From positions 39,352 through 103,351 of the forward strand of contig NZ_JAPWBR010000004.1 in assembly GCF_041433555.1 (NCBI RefSeq): a DNA stretch of 64,000 bases, written 5' to 3'. Each line of letters starts with the position of its first letter. Positions within the stretch are counted from its first letter, which is position 1. The stretch comes from Granulicatella sp041433555 (GTDB taxonomy: Bacteria > Bacillota > Bacilli > Lactobacillales > Aerococcaceae). This document shows positions 50,382-59,901 of this stretch, piece by piece. The notes beneath the pieces are model-generated. The model was not told where the DNA came from, made no database searches, and saw only the letters and a list, made by a program, of their open reading frames with translations. Made by a program: the position numbers and the translations under genes.

Positions 50382-51787
50382 GCTTCTCTTCTCCATCTTG
50401 TTCCTTGTGGAGTGTCTTCTAATACAATCCCTTGTTCTTTTAGTAAATCACGAATCTCGTCACTGCGAGCAAAGTTTTTCGCTTTACGCGCTTCAAGACG
50501 TTCATCGATTAATGCTTGAATATCATCGTCGAGCAGTGCTTCTTGTTTTTCAACGATACCGAAGATTCCAAATAGAACAGTTGCTTTTTCAAGGAGCGCT
50601 TCGAGTACTGCTTTTGAAACGACTTCTTGTTCTAAATACACATTCCATTCTTTCAACCATTGATATAACACCGTCATACCGTTTGCCGCATTAAAGTCAT
50701 CATCCATTTCTTTTTGGAATTCCGCTTCAATTGCTTCGAATTTTGCTAAGCGTTCTGCATCTTCTGGCAATGCATCCACGGCTGTTTCTAAGCGGTAGCG
50801 TGCATTCTTGAAGGTCGTTTGTACTTTTTCAAGGTTCACGGCAGCTTCTTGAAGAGCCGCTTCACTAAATTTTAATGGACGACGATAGTGCGCACTTGCT
50901 AAGAAGAAACGAAGTACTTGTGGGTCGAGTTGTTGGATTAAGTCATGAACAAGCACGAAGTTTCCAAGAGATTTACTCATTTTCTCTTCGCCCATCGTCA
51001 CAAACGCATTATGCATCCAGTAGTTCGCAAATTTCTTGCCAGTTTTTGACTCACTTTGCGCGATTTCATTTTCGTGGTGAGGGAACGCTAAGTCTTGTCC
51101 ACCACCGTGAATATCAATCGTATCTCCTAAGTGTTTTGTCGCCATTACCGAGCATTCAATATGCCATCCTGGGCGTCCCTTGCCCCATGGAGAGTTCCAG
51201 CTAATTTCATTTGGTTTTGCGCTCTTCCACAATGCAAAGTCTAACGGATTGCGTTTCTTCGCATCATCTTCTGAGGCTGTACGATTACTTGCACCCATTT
51301 GTAAGTCTTCGATACGTTGGTCGCTGAGTTTTCCGTATCCTTCGAATTTCTCAGTGATGAAATACACATCGCCTTCTGATTCATACGCCATGCCTTTTTC
51401 GATTAAATCTGCTACAAAGGCAATAATGTCATCCATTGTGTTCATTACCGTTGGATTTAGTGTTGCCTTCTTCACGTTTAGGGCGTTTGTATCTTCAAAG
51501 AACGCTTCGATATATTTCTTTGAGACTTCTTCAGCCGTCATGCCTGTTTCGTTGGCCACGCGAATAATTTTATCATCCACATCTGTAAAGTTCGAAACGA
51601 AATTCACGTCATAACCGCGGTATTCAAAGTAACGACGAATCGTATCAAAGGAAACCGTACTACGTGCATTTCCGATATGAATATAGTTATAAACCGTTGG
51701 CCCGCACACATACATGCTCACTTTTCCTTCTTTAATCGGTTTAAATGCTTCTTTTTGTCTTGTTAAGGTATTGTAGATTTGAATCAT
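50378..51787 (-). CDS. cysS: Cysteinyl-tRNA synthetase
   Basis: A 469-residue class I synthetase: CGPTVYNYIHIGNARS (HIGN motif), zinc ligands in WHIECSVMATKHLG and HGGGQDLAFPHHENE, and KMSKSLGN. The start overlaps the cysE stop (ATGA), so the genes are coupled. No T-box is seen before cysE. Confidence 0.97.
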   Translation of the reverse strand: MIQIYNTLTRQKEAFKPIKEGKVSMYVCGPTVYNYIHIGNARSTVSFDTIRRYFEYRGYDVNFVSNFTDVDDKIIRVANETGMTAEEVSKKYIEAFFEDTNALNVKKATLNPTVMNTMDDIIAFVADLIEKGMAYESEGDVYFITEKFEGYGKLSDQRIEDLQMGASNRTASEDDAKKRNPLDFALWKSAKPNEISWNSPWGKGRPGWHIECSVMATKHLGDTIDIHGGGQDLAFPHHENEIAQSESKTGKKFANYWMHNAFVTMGEEKMSKSLGNFVLVHDLIQQLDPQVLRFFLASAHYRRPLKFSEAALQEAAVNLEKVQTTFKNARYRLETAVDALPEDAERLAKFEAIEAEFQKEMDDDFNAANGMTVLYQWLKEWNVYLEQEVVSKAVLEALLEKATVLFGIFGIVEKQEALLDDDIQALIDERLEARKAKNFARSDEIRDLLKEQGIVLEDTPQGTRWRREA

Positions 51788-52344
51788 AAGTTTCCTCCGA
51801 TAGTCGTATCTCTTTCAATTTCTTCTGGTGTATGGACGCGGACCACTCGTGCCGGCAGTCCAACCGCTGTGGTGTGTGCAGGAATGTCGTCTAACACAAC
51901 TGCCGCTGCTCCAATCTTGGCATATTCTCCAACCGTTACAGGTCCAATGACTTGCGAATGCGCTGATAAAAGCACGCCGTTTTCGATGGTTGGATGACGC
52001 TTGCCTGTATCTTTCCCGGTTCCGCCTAAGGTCACCGCATGGAACATTCTCACGTCATCTCCAATAATAGTGGTCTCACCGATAACGATTCCCATGCCAT
52101 GGTCGATAAAGAATCGTCTTCCGATCGTTGCGCCTGGATGAATCTCGATGCCCGTTAGGAATCTGCTAAATCCAGCGACCATCCGTGCAAGGAGTCTCAT
52201 TTTCGCCTTCGTATGGAACCAATGCGCCACCCGGTGTAAGACCGTTGCGTGATATCCTGGGTACGTCAAGACGATTTCCAAGCTGCTTCTTGCCGCTGGA
52301 TCATTTCTCTTATAAGTATCCATATCTTCTCTAAAACGTCCCAT
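51784..52344 (-). CDS. cysE: Serine O-acetyltransferase
   Basis: Makes O-acetylserine for cysteine synthesis. The 186-residue protein is the short bacillus form, with left-handed beta-helix hexapeptides (IEIHPGATIGRRFFIDHGMGIVIGETTIIGDDVRMFHAVTLGGTG). ATG 52344 gives the family start; earlier in-frame codons lack a ribosome binding site. It leads the cysE-cysS-mrnC-rlmB-rae1 operon. Confidence 0.94.
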   Translation of the reverse strand: MGRFREDMDTYKRNDPAARSSLEIVLTYPGYHATVLHRVAHWFHTKAKMRLLARMVAGFSRFLTGIEIHPGATIGRRFFIDHGMGIVIGETTIIGDDVRMFHAVTLGGTGKDTGKRHPTIENGVLLSAHSQVIGPVTVGEYAKIGAAAVVLDDIPAHTTAVGLPARVVRVHTPEEIERDTTIGGNL

Positions 52345-52402
52345 TCCTTCACTTCCTTTACATTTGTCTATTCTATTCATTATAACACAGTTTAAAGCAC
52401 AC

Positions 52403-52446
52403 AAAAAGCTGAAAAGCCGGGCTGCGGGGCCTAGCTTTTCAGCTTT
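52403..52446 (-). terminator. Terminator of the citrate operon
   Basis: On the minus strand, AAAGCTGAAAAGC and GCTTTTCAGCTTT pair around a GC-rich inner part and are followed by TTGTGTGC after the closing Ts. It lies just after oadA. Confidence 0.85.
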
Positions 52447-52455
52447 CTAGCAAAA

Positions 52456-53850
52456 CTATTTTAAGTCTAAAGTAACTTCTACTGTTTGTAATGGTACATC
52501 GTAGAATGGATCTTCACGACGTCCTAAGAAGTCTTTTGCTTGTTGCGGGAAGAGTGCGTACATTAATACATCTTCATCAGATTTAGCGTACTCTTTAATC
52601 TCTTCACGGATTTCTGGTAATTGATCTTCGATTAAGTCAGCTGGACGAACTGTCACAACTTCTGCATCTCCAATAATTTTCGCTTTTACTTCAGGATTAA
52701 TTTCTGCTGGAGCTTGTCCATATAATCCTAAAACATAGTCTTTGATTTCTTTTGGAACGAGTTTGAAACGTTCGCCTGAAATCACGTTCATTACCGCTTG
52801 TGTCCCAACCATTTGTGATAATGGCGTTACAAGTGGTGGGTACCCTAAGTCCGCACGTACTTTTGGCACTTCTGCTAATACTTCGTCGTATTTGTCAGCT
52901 AAGCCTTGTTCTGTTAATTGACTTAATAGGTTTGATAACATTCCACCAGGTACTTGGTAAATTAATGTTTTTGGTTCTGTATCTTTTACTTTAGGGTTTA
53001 AGATTCCTTCTGCACGGAATTTATCACGAATGCCGTTGAAGTGAGCTGTTGCTTCTTCTACTTTCTTCATGTCCACGCCAGTATTAAATCCTAATTCTTC
53101 TAAAGATAACACCATAGATTCAGTTGCAGGTTGGCTTGTACCACCAGAGAATGATGATAAGCAAGTGTCGATGATGTCTGCACCTGCTTCAGCTACTTTT
53201 AAGTAAGTCATTTCAGAAATACCACTTGTAGCGTGAGTGTGAACTTCTAAAGGAAGATCAGTTTTTTCTTTAATACGGCTTACTAATTCGTAACCTGTTT
53301 GAGGTGTTAATACCCCAGCCATGTCTTTAATACAGATTGAATCTGCACCGAATTCTGCCATGCGTCCTACTAAATCAACATAATAGTCCACAGTGTGAAC
53401 TGGACTTGTTGTGTAAGAGATTGCTGTTTGGCAGTGTCCGCCTGCTAATTTTGTTGCTTCGATGGATGTCTTCATGTTACGAACATCGTTTAAAGCATCG
53501 AATACACGAATAATGTCGATTCCGTTTTGTACAGATTTTTCTACGAATAAACGTACCACATCATCAGCATAGTTACGGTATCCTAATAGGTTTTGTCCAC
53601 GTAATAACATTTGCAATTTTGTATCTTTAACTGCTGCGCGAATTTGACGTAGACGTTCCCATGGGTCTTCATTCAAGAAACGAATACAAGAGTCAAAAGT
53701 TGCTCCTCCCCATACTTCTAACGCATGGAAGCCAGCTTGGTCTAATGTTTCCAAGATCGGTAACATATCTTCAGTTGACATACGAGTCGCGATTTGACTT
53801 TGTTGTCCGTCACGCAAAACCGTTTCAGTTAAACGGATAATTTTGCTCAT
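52456..53850 (-). CDS. oadA: Oxaloacetate decarboxylase alpha subunit (carboxyltransferase, no biotin domain)
   Basis: Transfers the carboxyl of oxaloacetate to biotin. The 464-residue protein has the HMGL-like barrel (TETVLRDGQQSQIATRM, CIKDMAGVLTPQTGYELV, VHTHATSGISEMTY) and a conserved carboxylase domain. It lacks the C-terminal biotinyl domain of enterobacterial OadA; biotin is on the separate OadD, as in E. faecalis. It is the last gene of the operon. Confidence 0.94.
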   Translation of the reverse strand: MSKIIRLTETVLRDGQQSQIATRMSTEDMLPILETLDQAGFHALEVWGGATFDSCIRFLNEDPWERLRQIRAAVKDTKLQMLLRGQNLLGYRNYADDVVRLFVEKSVQNGIDIIRVFDALNDVRNMKTSIEATKLAGGHCQTAISYTTSPVHTVDYYVDLVGRMAEFGADSICIKDMAGVLTPQTGYELVSRIKEKTDLPLEVHTHATSGISEMTYLKVAEAGADIIDTCLSSFSGGTSQPATESMVLSLEELGFNTGVDMKKVEEATAHFNGIRDKFRAEGILNPKVKDTEPKTLIYQVPGGMLSNLLSQLTEQGLADKYDEVLAEVPKVRADLGYPPLVTPLSQMVGTQAVMNVISGERFKLVPKEIKDYVLGLYGQAPAEINPEVKAKIIGDAEVVTVRPADLIEDQLPEIREEIKEYAKSDEDVLMYALFPQQAKDFLGRREDPFYDVPLQTVEVTLDLK

Positions 53851-53864
53851 AATATCTTCCTTTC

Positions 53865-54416
53865 TTAAGGTCTTTCGATGGATGTGTATGCTGCAACGAT
53901 GCGCGCAATATGCTCTTGCATCTCTGGGACCGTGTGCTTTCTAGAACGGGCGCACACTTTTGCTTCCTCATTGCAGATAAAACAACGTCTTGGAGTCATT
54001 CCAAGAGTTGTTCTGGAAATTGGCGTTGGAGTCTCTCCAGCCATTTCCACGACATCGATATCGAGTAATCGTCCGAGTGGGTGTCCTTCTTCAAATTCCG
54101 TACAAGCGCGCTTTACACGAAGTGCATTTGCGCGAAGTACGCGGTAAAATTCCATTCCTGTCCCAAGCGAGAAGTCTTCTTGATGAAGGTTTTCAAAAGG
54201 CATTAACGCCTCATCTAATTCAGAAATGACAGAGGCGAAGACGGCTGTAATCGCCTCTGAATTTTTAACAGGACCTGGAATATTCAGCGTGATGGACACG
54301 AGCACACACGGATTGAATTGTTCTAGTAATTGTTGTTGGGTACGAGCACGTCTTTCTCTGGCATCAAGCATTTGCATGATATCCACCGGTGCTCCATCAA
54401 ACAAAGAATTAAACAT
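53865..54416 (-). CDS. citX: Citrate lyase holo-ACP synthase CitX
   Basis: Attaches the phosphoribosyl-dephospho-CoA group to the CitD acyl carrier protein. The 183-residue protein has LDARERRARTQQQLL, SITLNIPGPVK and RLLDIDV, with zinc-like CFICNEEAKVCARSRKH near the end, as in the family. ATG 54416 overlaps the citF stop and gives the usual start; an ATG at 54446 would add ten atypical residues. Confidence 0.9.
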   Translation of the reverse strand: MFNSLFDGAPVDIMQMLDARERRARTQQQLLEQFNPCVLVSITLNIPGPVKNSEAITAVFASVISELDEALMPFENLHQEDFSLGTGMEFYRVLRANALRVKRACTEFEEGHPLGRLLDIDVVEMAGETPTPISRTTLGMTPRRCFICNEEAKVCARSRKHTVPEMQEHIARIVAAYTSIERP

Positions 54417-55941
54417 TGCGAACAACGTCGATGATGCTTCCATCACGGTATTCGATTACCGCAACCACTTTATCACCATATTGGATTGGTTCTGGGTTTC
54501 CAACGATGCTGTATGCTTTTTCTTGTAATTCTTTGATTGTGTATTGAGGTACATCTAACCCTTTGAAGTGTTCAATTAAGTCTTGACGGTTAGGGTTGAT
54601 CGCAATACCGATTTCAGTAACAACCACGTCCACACTTGTACCAGGAGTAATCACAGTATTTACTGATTCTACGAATGTAGGGATGCGTCCACGTACTAAT
54701 GGGCTGATAACCATTGACATTTTTGAAGCAAAGGCTGTATCACAGTGACCACCTGAAGCTCCACGGATAACTCCGTCAGAACCTGTCATTACGTTTACGT
54801 TGAAGTCTGTATCTACTTCTAAAGCAGAAAGAATTGCAACGTCTAAACGGTTAATTACTGAACCTTTAGATAATGGGTTTGCATACATGCTTGCGTCGAT
54901 TTCATAGTGGTTTGCATTGTTTGCAAGTGAAATTGCTGATGGGTGGTCGAAGTCTTGAACGTCGATGACTTTCTCAACTAAACCTTCTTCTAACAATTCG
55001 CACATTGAGTTTGTAATACCACCAAGTACAAAGCTTGCTTTGATGCCGTCTTTAATCATTGCTTCACGGATGAAACGAGTTGCAGCAAGAGAAGCTCCAC
55101 CTGTACCAGTTTGGAATGAGAATCCTTCTTTGTAATATGGAGAACCAGTGATTACTTTAGAAGCGTATTCTGCGATTAATAATTCTTTAGGGTTCTTCGT
55201 GAAACGAGTTGCCCCTTTGGCAATCCCTTTAGGATCCCCGATTTCATCTACAACAACCACGTAGTCCACGTCTGTTTGCGGAATGCTGATTGGAGTGTTT
55301 GGATAAGGTACAAGGCTGTCAGTAATGGCAACTACTTGGTCAGCGTATTTAGCGTCGATCATTGCGTATCCTAAAGAACCGCAAGTTGCTTTTCCTTTTG
55401 TACCATTGATGTTACCGTACTCGTCAGAACTTGGAGCTCCAAGGAAGGCAACGTCGATGTGGATGTCTCCTGCAGTAATCGCACGAGCACGTCCACCATG
55501 TGAACGAATCACAACTGGGTTTTCCATGATACCGCTAGAGATGGCTGCCCCTAATTTATCACGTAAACCAGATGAAGTGATGTTTGTAATGACACCATTT
55601 TTGATGTGTTCGATTAATGGTTCGTGTACGTTCGCGATTGAAGAAGGCGCGATTGATAGGTTTTTAATCCCCATTTTTGCAATTTCATCCATAACCATGT
55701 TGATTACATAGTCTCCTTCACGGAAGTGGTGGTGGAATGAGATTGTCATGCCATCTTTTAAGCCAGTTTTTTCGATAGCTTCACGAATGCTACCTAATAA
55801 TTTTTCTTGACGAGGTTCAACAGGTTTGATTTTACGGCTAGCTGCTTCATAAGGTTTAATGCGAGCTAACTCACCTTCGTATACCCCATATTGATCTGCA
55901 TATTCTTGTGGAATTTCACGTCCAGCTTTATTTAATACCAT
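54409..55941 (-). CDS. citF: Citrate lyase alpha subunit (citrate CoA-transferase)
   Basis: Exchanges acetyl for citryl on the ACP. The 510-residue length is normal. Motifs: MTISFHHHFREGDYVIN, GGRARAITAGDIHIDVAFLGAPSSDEYGN and GASGGHCDTAFASK. It follows citE by 1 base. Confidence 0.96.
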   Translation of the reverse strand: MVLNKAGREIPQEYADQYGVYEGELARIKPYEAASRKIKPVEPRQEKLLGSIREAIEKTGLKDGMTISFHHHFREGDYVINMVMDEIAKMGIKNLSIAPSSIANVHEPLIEHIKNGVITNITSSGLRDKLGAAISSGIMENPVVIRSHGGRARAITAGDIHIDVAFLGAPSSDEYGNINGTKGKATCGSLGYAMIDAKYADQVVAITDSLVPYPNTPISIPQTDVDYVVVVDEIGDPKGIAKGATRFTKNPKELLIAEYASKVITGSPYYKEGFSFQTGTGGASLAATRFIREAMIKDGIKASFVLGGITNSMCELLEEGLVEKVIDVQDFDHPSAISLANNANHYEIDASMYANPLSKGSVINRLDVAILSALEVDTDFNVNVMTGSDGVIRGASGGHCDTAFASKMSMVISPLVRGRIPTFVESVNTVITPGTSVDVVVTEIGIAINPNRQDLIEHFKGLDVPQYTIKELQEKAYSIVGNPEPIQYGDKVVAVIEYRDGSIIDVVRNV

Positions 55942-55942
55942 C

Positions 55943-56830
55943 TTAAATTTCCTCCTCGCTAATCAATCCAGCCGCTTTTGCCAATGCGATTACGCGCTCA
56001 GCACGTTCCACGATTGGTTTATCGACCATTTTACCGTTAACTGAGATAACACCTGATCCTTTAGCTTCAGCTTCACGAATTCCCCAAATAACTTCTTTAG
56101 CGTTTTGAATTTCTTTTTCTGTTGGTGCATAAACTTTATTAACCACAGGAATTTGACGAGGATTAATAACAGATTTTCCATCGAAACCTAATTGTTTGAT
56201 GCGTTCTACTTCTTCACGGAATCCATCCATGTTGTCTACGTTAGAGTAAACAGTATCGATTGCAGCGATTCCTGCAGCACGAGCCGCGTGTAAAATCATG
56301 CTACGAGCGAAGAATAACTCTTGTCCATCAGGGTAACGACGAGTTTTCATGTTTGTTACGTAGTCTTCAGCACCTAAAGCGATACCGATTAAACGGTCAC
56401 TTGCTTTAGCGATTTCGCGAGCGTTTAACACACCTTCAGCAGATTCAATCGCAGCCATCATTTTAGTGCGACCTACTGGGATGTTGTTTTCACGTTCAAC
56501 GCGAGTGATGATTTCATCCACGTCTACGATATCTTGAGCTGTTTCAGTTTTTGGTAAACGAACAACGTTAACACCAGCTAATACAACGGCTTCAATATCT
56601 AAAGCACCTGTTGTATCTAAACCGTTAATACGTACAACTGTTTCTACATTGCTGTAGTCAAAAGTTTTTAAAGCGAAATGTACTAATACACGAGCTGAGT
56701 CTTTTTCTTTTAAAGAAACAGCATCTTCTAAGTCAAACATAATTGAGTCTGCGCCGTAAAGTGGAGCGTCACGCAACATTGCTGCGTTTGAACCAGGTAC
56801 GAACATCATTGTTCTTCTTAAGCGTTCCAT
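55943..56830 (-). CDS. citE: Citrate lyase beta subunit (citryl-ACP lyase)
   Basis: Splits citryl-ACP to oxaloacetate and acetyl-ACP. The 295-residue HpcH/HpaI-type barrel has MMFVPGSNAAML, DLEDAVSLKEKDSAR and metal ligands in MAAIESAEGVLNA. Its start overlaps the citD end by 13 bases. Confidence 0.96.
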   Translation of the reverse strand: MERLRRTMMFVPGSNAAMLRDAPLYGADSIMFDLEDAVSLKEKDSARVLVHFALKTFDYSNVETVVRINGLDTTGALDIEAVVLAGVNVVRLPKTETAQDIVDVDEIITRVERENNIPVGRTKMMAAIESAEGVLNAREIAKASDRLIGIALGAEDYVTNMKTRRYPDGQELFFARSMILHAARAAGIAAIDTVYSNVDNMDGFREEVERIKQLGFDGKSVINPRQIPVVNKVYAPTEKEIQNAKEVIWGIREAEAKGSGVISVNGKMVDKPIVERAERVIALAKAAGLISEEEI

Positions 56831-57126
56831 GAGTCGATCTCCTTCCAGTCGTAGTTTTCAACTTCTGCTGCACGGTGAACCACTGTCACTGTACGAGCTT
56901 GAATTGTGCAATCTAAAGCACCTTTATCAACTGCGATGACTTCTACTGAAGTAACCCCTAATTCTTTTAAAGTTTCTTCGATCACACGACGGATTTGATT
57001 TCCGAATTGTTTTTCGACACTACTTTCTAATTGAATGTCGATTCGACCAGCGGTACTTGGATTTAAAGTGATCATGATGTCACTTGATTCCAAAGTGCCG
57101 ACTACTGCACTTTTTTTAATTTCCAT
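56818..57126 (-). CDS. citD: Citrate lyase gamma subunit (acyl carrier protein)
   Basis: A 102-residue ACP. The serine for the prosthetic group is in GTLESSDIMITLNP. ATG 57126 has GGTGG 8 bases upstream, and the alternative GTG at 57138 lacks one. Confidence 0.94.
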   Translation of the reverse strand: MEIKKSAVVGTLESSDIMITLNPSTAGRIDIQLESSVEKQFGNQIRRVIEETLKELGVTSVEVIAVDKGALDCTIQARTVTVVHRAAEVENYDWKEIDSWNA

Positions 57127-57153
57127 TATTGTTTCCACCTTTTCTTTTGGATT

Positions 57154-58164
57154 TTAACCAATGAAATGTTTTTCTTCTAAATAATGATACGTAGTTGCTG
57201 GAACGAGCTGTTTCAACTCGTCTACGTTTTTGTCTTGAATGGCAGCGCGCACCCGCGTCGCACTCACCACTTCGTCCCCGGCAGAAAGTCTGTCTATAAT
57301 CACTAGCTCTAAGTCGCTCCCAAAAGCAGCTCTTAGCGCGTCATTATAAACGGAGGTTACTGGAGAGAGTGGTTCTTGACCAACATAACGTTTGGTCAAT
57401 TGTAACGTTGGAACAATGTTTTCTAAGAAGAGTGTTGCATCCAATGTTGCTTGCACTTTTGCCACTTCCAAATCCGCCTTCTCTTTCAAGAAGTACGATG
57501 GGAAAGTAGCGCTAGAGACCATATAGTCTCTAGTCGGAAGCACCGTTACGTTCGGCAGATGACTCACGCCTCGTTTCACCATTTCCATTCGGTCATTCGT
57601 ATGAAAGAACGAACGATCCTCGGAAACAACGAATACGTAGAGGTGGCTCGACTGACGAGCAGCCGTTTCTACCAAGTATTGGTGTCCCAGTGTAAAAGGA
57701 TTCGCATTCATGACAATCGCACTATTGCTAGTTCCTTCTACGAAATGTTCTTTTAGCAATTTCAAGTAATCACTAAAGGACGGAATGCCTTGTTCTAAAA
57801 AGGCAAGATTTTCTGTCTCGGCAACTACGCGATACCCCAAAGATTTAAAGAAGACAATATTCTTTGGCTTCGTGTAGACAAAACTATTTGTATAAGAACG
57901 TTCTCTTAATTCATCTAAGAGCGCCATCACGAGATGCGTTAACAGATTTTCTGATTGATACTTTTTACAAACCACTAAACATTTTAAAATGTTGCGGTCT
58001 AAAGAACCGGTTGCTGCAGGTTCACCAGAAGTATGGTAAATCGCAATTGTATAATCAACCTGCTCTGTTTTACCAAGGTTAGCCTGATCCATTAACCATT
58101 CCCAATCTTGGCGTGCTTTTTTATCGCGATCGAGCCATAACCGTTTGAGAATGAAATTTTCCAT
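57154..58164 (-). CDS. citC: Citrate lyase acetate ligase
   Basis: Acetylates the lyase prosthetic group, which activates the enzyme. The 336-residue protein has an N-terminal GNAT-like domain (about 20-125, ATGSLDRNILKCLVV) and a C-terminal nucleotidyltransferase domain with NANPFTLGHQYLVE (HxGH-type). GGAGTAAGATTC precedes the ATG and lies at the stop of the small upstream gene. Confidence 0.94.
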   Translation of the reverse strand: MENFILKRLWLDRDKKARQDWEWLMDQANLGKTEQVDYTIAIYHTSGEPAATGSLDRNILKCLVVCKKYQSENLLTHLVMALLDELRERSYTNSFVYTKPKNIVFFKSLGYRVVAETENLAFLEQGIPSFSDYLKLLKEHFVEGTSNSAIVMNANPFTLGHQYLVETAARQSSHLYVFVVSEDRSFFHTNDRMEMVKRGVSHLPNVTVLPTRDYMVSSATFPSYFLKEKADLEVAKVQATLDATLFLENIVPTLQLTKRYVGQEPLSPVTSVYNDALRAAFGSDLELVIIDRLSAGDEVVSATRVRAAIQDKNVDELKQLVPATTYHYLEEKHFIG

Positions 58165-58169
58165 GAATC

Positions 58170-58307
58170 TTACTCCTTACCTGGCGGGAATGCTTTTAAT
58201 AAAAGAGCAGAAACGGCATATAGAATTCCTAATACTAGGAAAACTCCACCCATCCCTAAAGCCATTAATTCGAAAGCTTGTGTTAAATGTTCTGCGTTGA
58301 AAGTCAT
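58170..58307 (-). CDS. Small membrane protein, candidate OadG-like decarboxylase subunit
   Basis: A 45-residue protein, MTFNAEHLTQ..PPGKE, with one membrane helix (ALGMGGVFLVLGILYAVSAL) and a short basic end. GGAGG lies 6 bases before the ATG. It sits between oadB (27 bases upstream) and citC (5 bases downstream) in the same operon. Size, single N-terminal helix, the LGMGGVFLVLxxLY pattern and location fit the membrane part of OadG, the gamma subunit that joins alpha to the OadB pump; the soluble zinc-binding tail of OadG is missing. I infer a membrane anchor or assembly subunit. Confidence 0.75.
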   Translation of the reverse strand: MTFNAEHLTQAFELMALGMGGVFLVLGILYAVSALLLKAFPPGKE

Positions 58308-58334
58308 CGTTTTCCTCCTTTTCCTTCTATATTA

Positions 58335-59456
58335 TTACATGAAGAATGATAATAATAATCCACCAGCAATAACTGAAGCGATTTGTCCAGAAACATTAGC
58401 TCCAACAGCGTACATTAAGATGAAGTTTTGAGGATCTTCGTCTGTCGCCATTTTTTGGATAACACGACTTGACATTGGGAATGCAGAGATACCTGCAGCT
58501 CCGATCATTGGGTTGATCTTTTCTCTACGGAATAAGTTCAAGATTTTAGCAAATACCACACCACCGATTGAGTCCATGATGAAGGCTACTAAACCGAACA
58601 AGATGATCATTAATGTTTGAACATTTAAGAATAAATCAGCTTGCATTTTAACTGAGATTGTAATCCCTAATAGAATAGAAACAATGTTTACTAATTCATT
58701 TTGAGCCGCTTGAGCTAAGTTATCTAAAACGCCACATTCACGTAATAAGTTACCAAACATTAAGAATCCAACAAGTGGTAATGAAATTGGAGCAATGAAA
58801 CCTGCCACAATTGTGATAATGATTGGGAACAAGATTTTAGTTAATTTAGATACGCCTGAAGCGTGGTATGTCATACGAATACGACGTTCTGCTTTTGTTG
58901 TAACCATCTTGATAGCGATTGGTTGGATAATCGGAACAAGCGCCATGTATGAGTAGGCCGCAACCGTAATCGCTCCAAGTAATTGAGGGGCTAATTGGTT
59001 CGCAACGAAGATTGATGTAGGGCCGTCAGCAGCACCGATGATACCGATTGAAGCTGCTTCACGAATGTCAAATCCGAATAATACAGCTACAACGACTACG
59101 AAGAAAATACCGAATTGAGCTGCCGCACCGAATAATAACATGAATGGGTTTTGTAATAATGGACCGAAGTCGATCATCGCACCGATACCGATGAAGATTA
59201 ATAATGGGAATAATTCAGTTTCGATACCGATTTCGAATAAGATTTGTAGAACCCCGTGTTGTTGTTGTCCACCAACGACTTGGTCAAGAACCCCAGTTCC
59301 AGGGAAGTTTACTAAAATTGTACCTAATCCCATTGGTACTAATAATGTTGGTTCGTACTCTTTTTTAATCCCTAAGTACATTAATAGGGCACCGACAAGC
59401 ATCATGAAGATTTGGCCGCCAGTAATAGACATTATATTTTGAACTAATGTTTCCAC
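58335..59456 (-). CDS. oadB: Sodium-pumping oxaloacetate decarboxylase beta subunit
   Basis: Decarboxylates carboxybiotin and pumps Na+. The 373-residue membrane protein has about nine to eleven helices and the pump motif GAADGPTSIFVANQL (catalytic Asp), and GNLLRECGVLDNL. It lies 27 bases after oadD. Confidence 0.95.
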   Translation of the reverse strand: METLVQNIMSITGGQIFMMLVGALLMYLGIKKEYEPTLLVPMGLGTILVNFPGTGVLDQVVGGQQQHGVLQILFEIGIETELFPLLIFIGIGAMIDFGPLLQNPFMLLFGAAAQFGIFFVVVVAVLFGFDIREAASIGIIGAADGPTSIFVANQLAPQLLGAITVAAYSYMALVPIIQPIAIKMVTTKAERRIRMTYHASGVSKLTKILFPIIITIVAGFIAPISLPLVGFLMFGNLLRECGVLDNLAQAAQNELVNIVSILLGITISVKMQADLFLNVQTLMIILFGLVAFIMDSIGGVVFAKILNLFRREKINPMIGAAGISAFPMSSRVIQKMATDEDPQNFILMYAVGANVSGQIASVIAGGLLLSFFM

Positions 59457-59483
59457 TGTTTCACTCCTTGAAAGTTATTAAAA

Positions 59484-59876
59484 TTAGTTAATTGTAATTA
59501 AAGCGTCTCCTGGGTTTACCACTTGACCTTCTTTAACGTGAATTCCTGCTACAACCCCTGCTTTAGCTGCAACGATTTCGTTTTCCATTTTCATTGCTTC
59601 TAAAATCATTAATGGTTGGTTTTCAGTAACAGTGTCTCCTACGTTTACTAAAATACGTAAGATGTTCCCTGGCATTGGAGATGGCATTGCGTCTGCGCCG
59701 GCTGGTGTTGATGCTACAGGAGCTGCTGGAGCTGGAGCAGCTTCTACTGCTGGTGCTGCAGGTGCCGCTGGAGCTGCAACTGGTGCTACAGGAGCTGCTG
59801 GGGCAACTGCTCCGATTTCTTCCATTTCTACTTGGTACTCTTGACCGTCTACTTTAATTTTGAATTTACGTAACAT
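59484..59876 (-). CDS. oadD: Biotin carboxyl carrier subunit of oxaloacetate decarboxylase
   Basis: A 130-residue protein: N-terminal KFKIKVDGQEYQVEMEEIG, an Ala/Pro linker of about 45 residues (PVAAPAAPAAPA), and a biotinyl domain with the modified Lys in EAMKMEN (about 92). It carries biotin between OadA and OadB. Confidence 0.94.
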   Translation of the reverse strand: MLRKFKIKVDGQEYQVEMEEIGAVAPAAPVAPVAAPAAPAAPAVEAAPAPAAPVASTPAGADAMPSPMPGNILRILVNVGDTVTENQPLMILEAMKMENEIVAAKAGVVAGIHVKEGQVVNPGDALITIN

Positions 59877-59901
59877 ATCGTAACATTCCTCCTAAAATAT
59901 A

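Noticed and set aside
52345..52455. T-box leader before cysE-cysS
   Set aside because: The gap is about 60 bases up to the citrate operon terminator and has no AGGGTGG..CCGCG T-box sequence.
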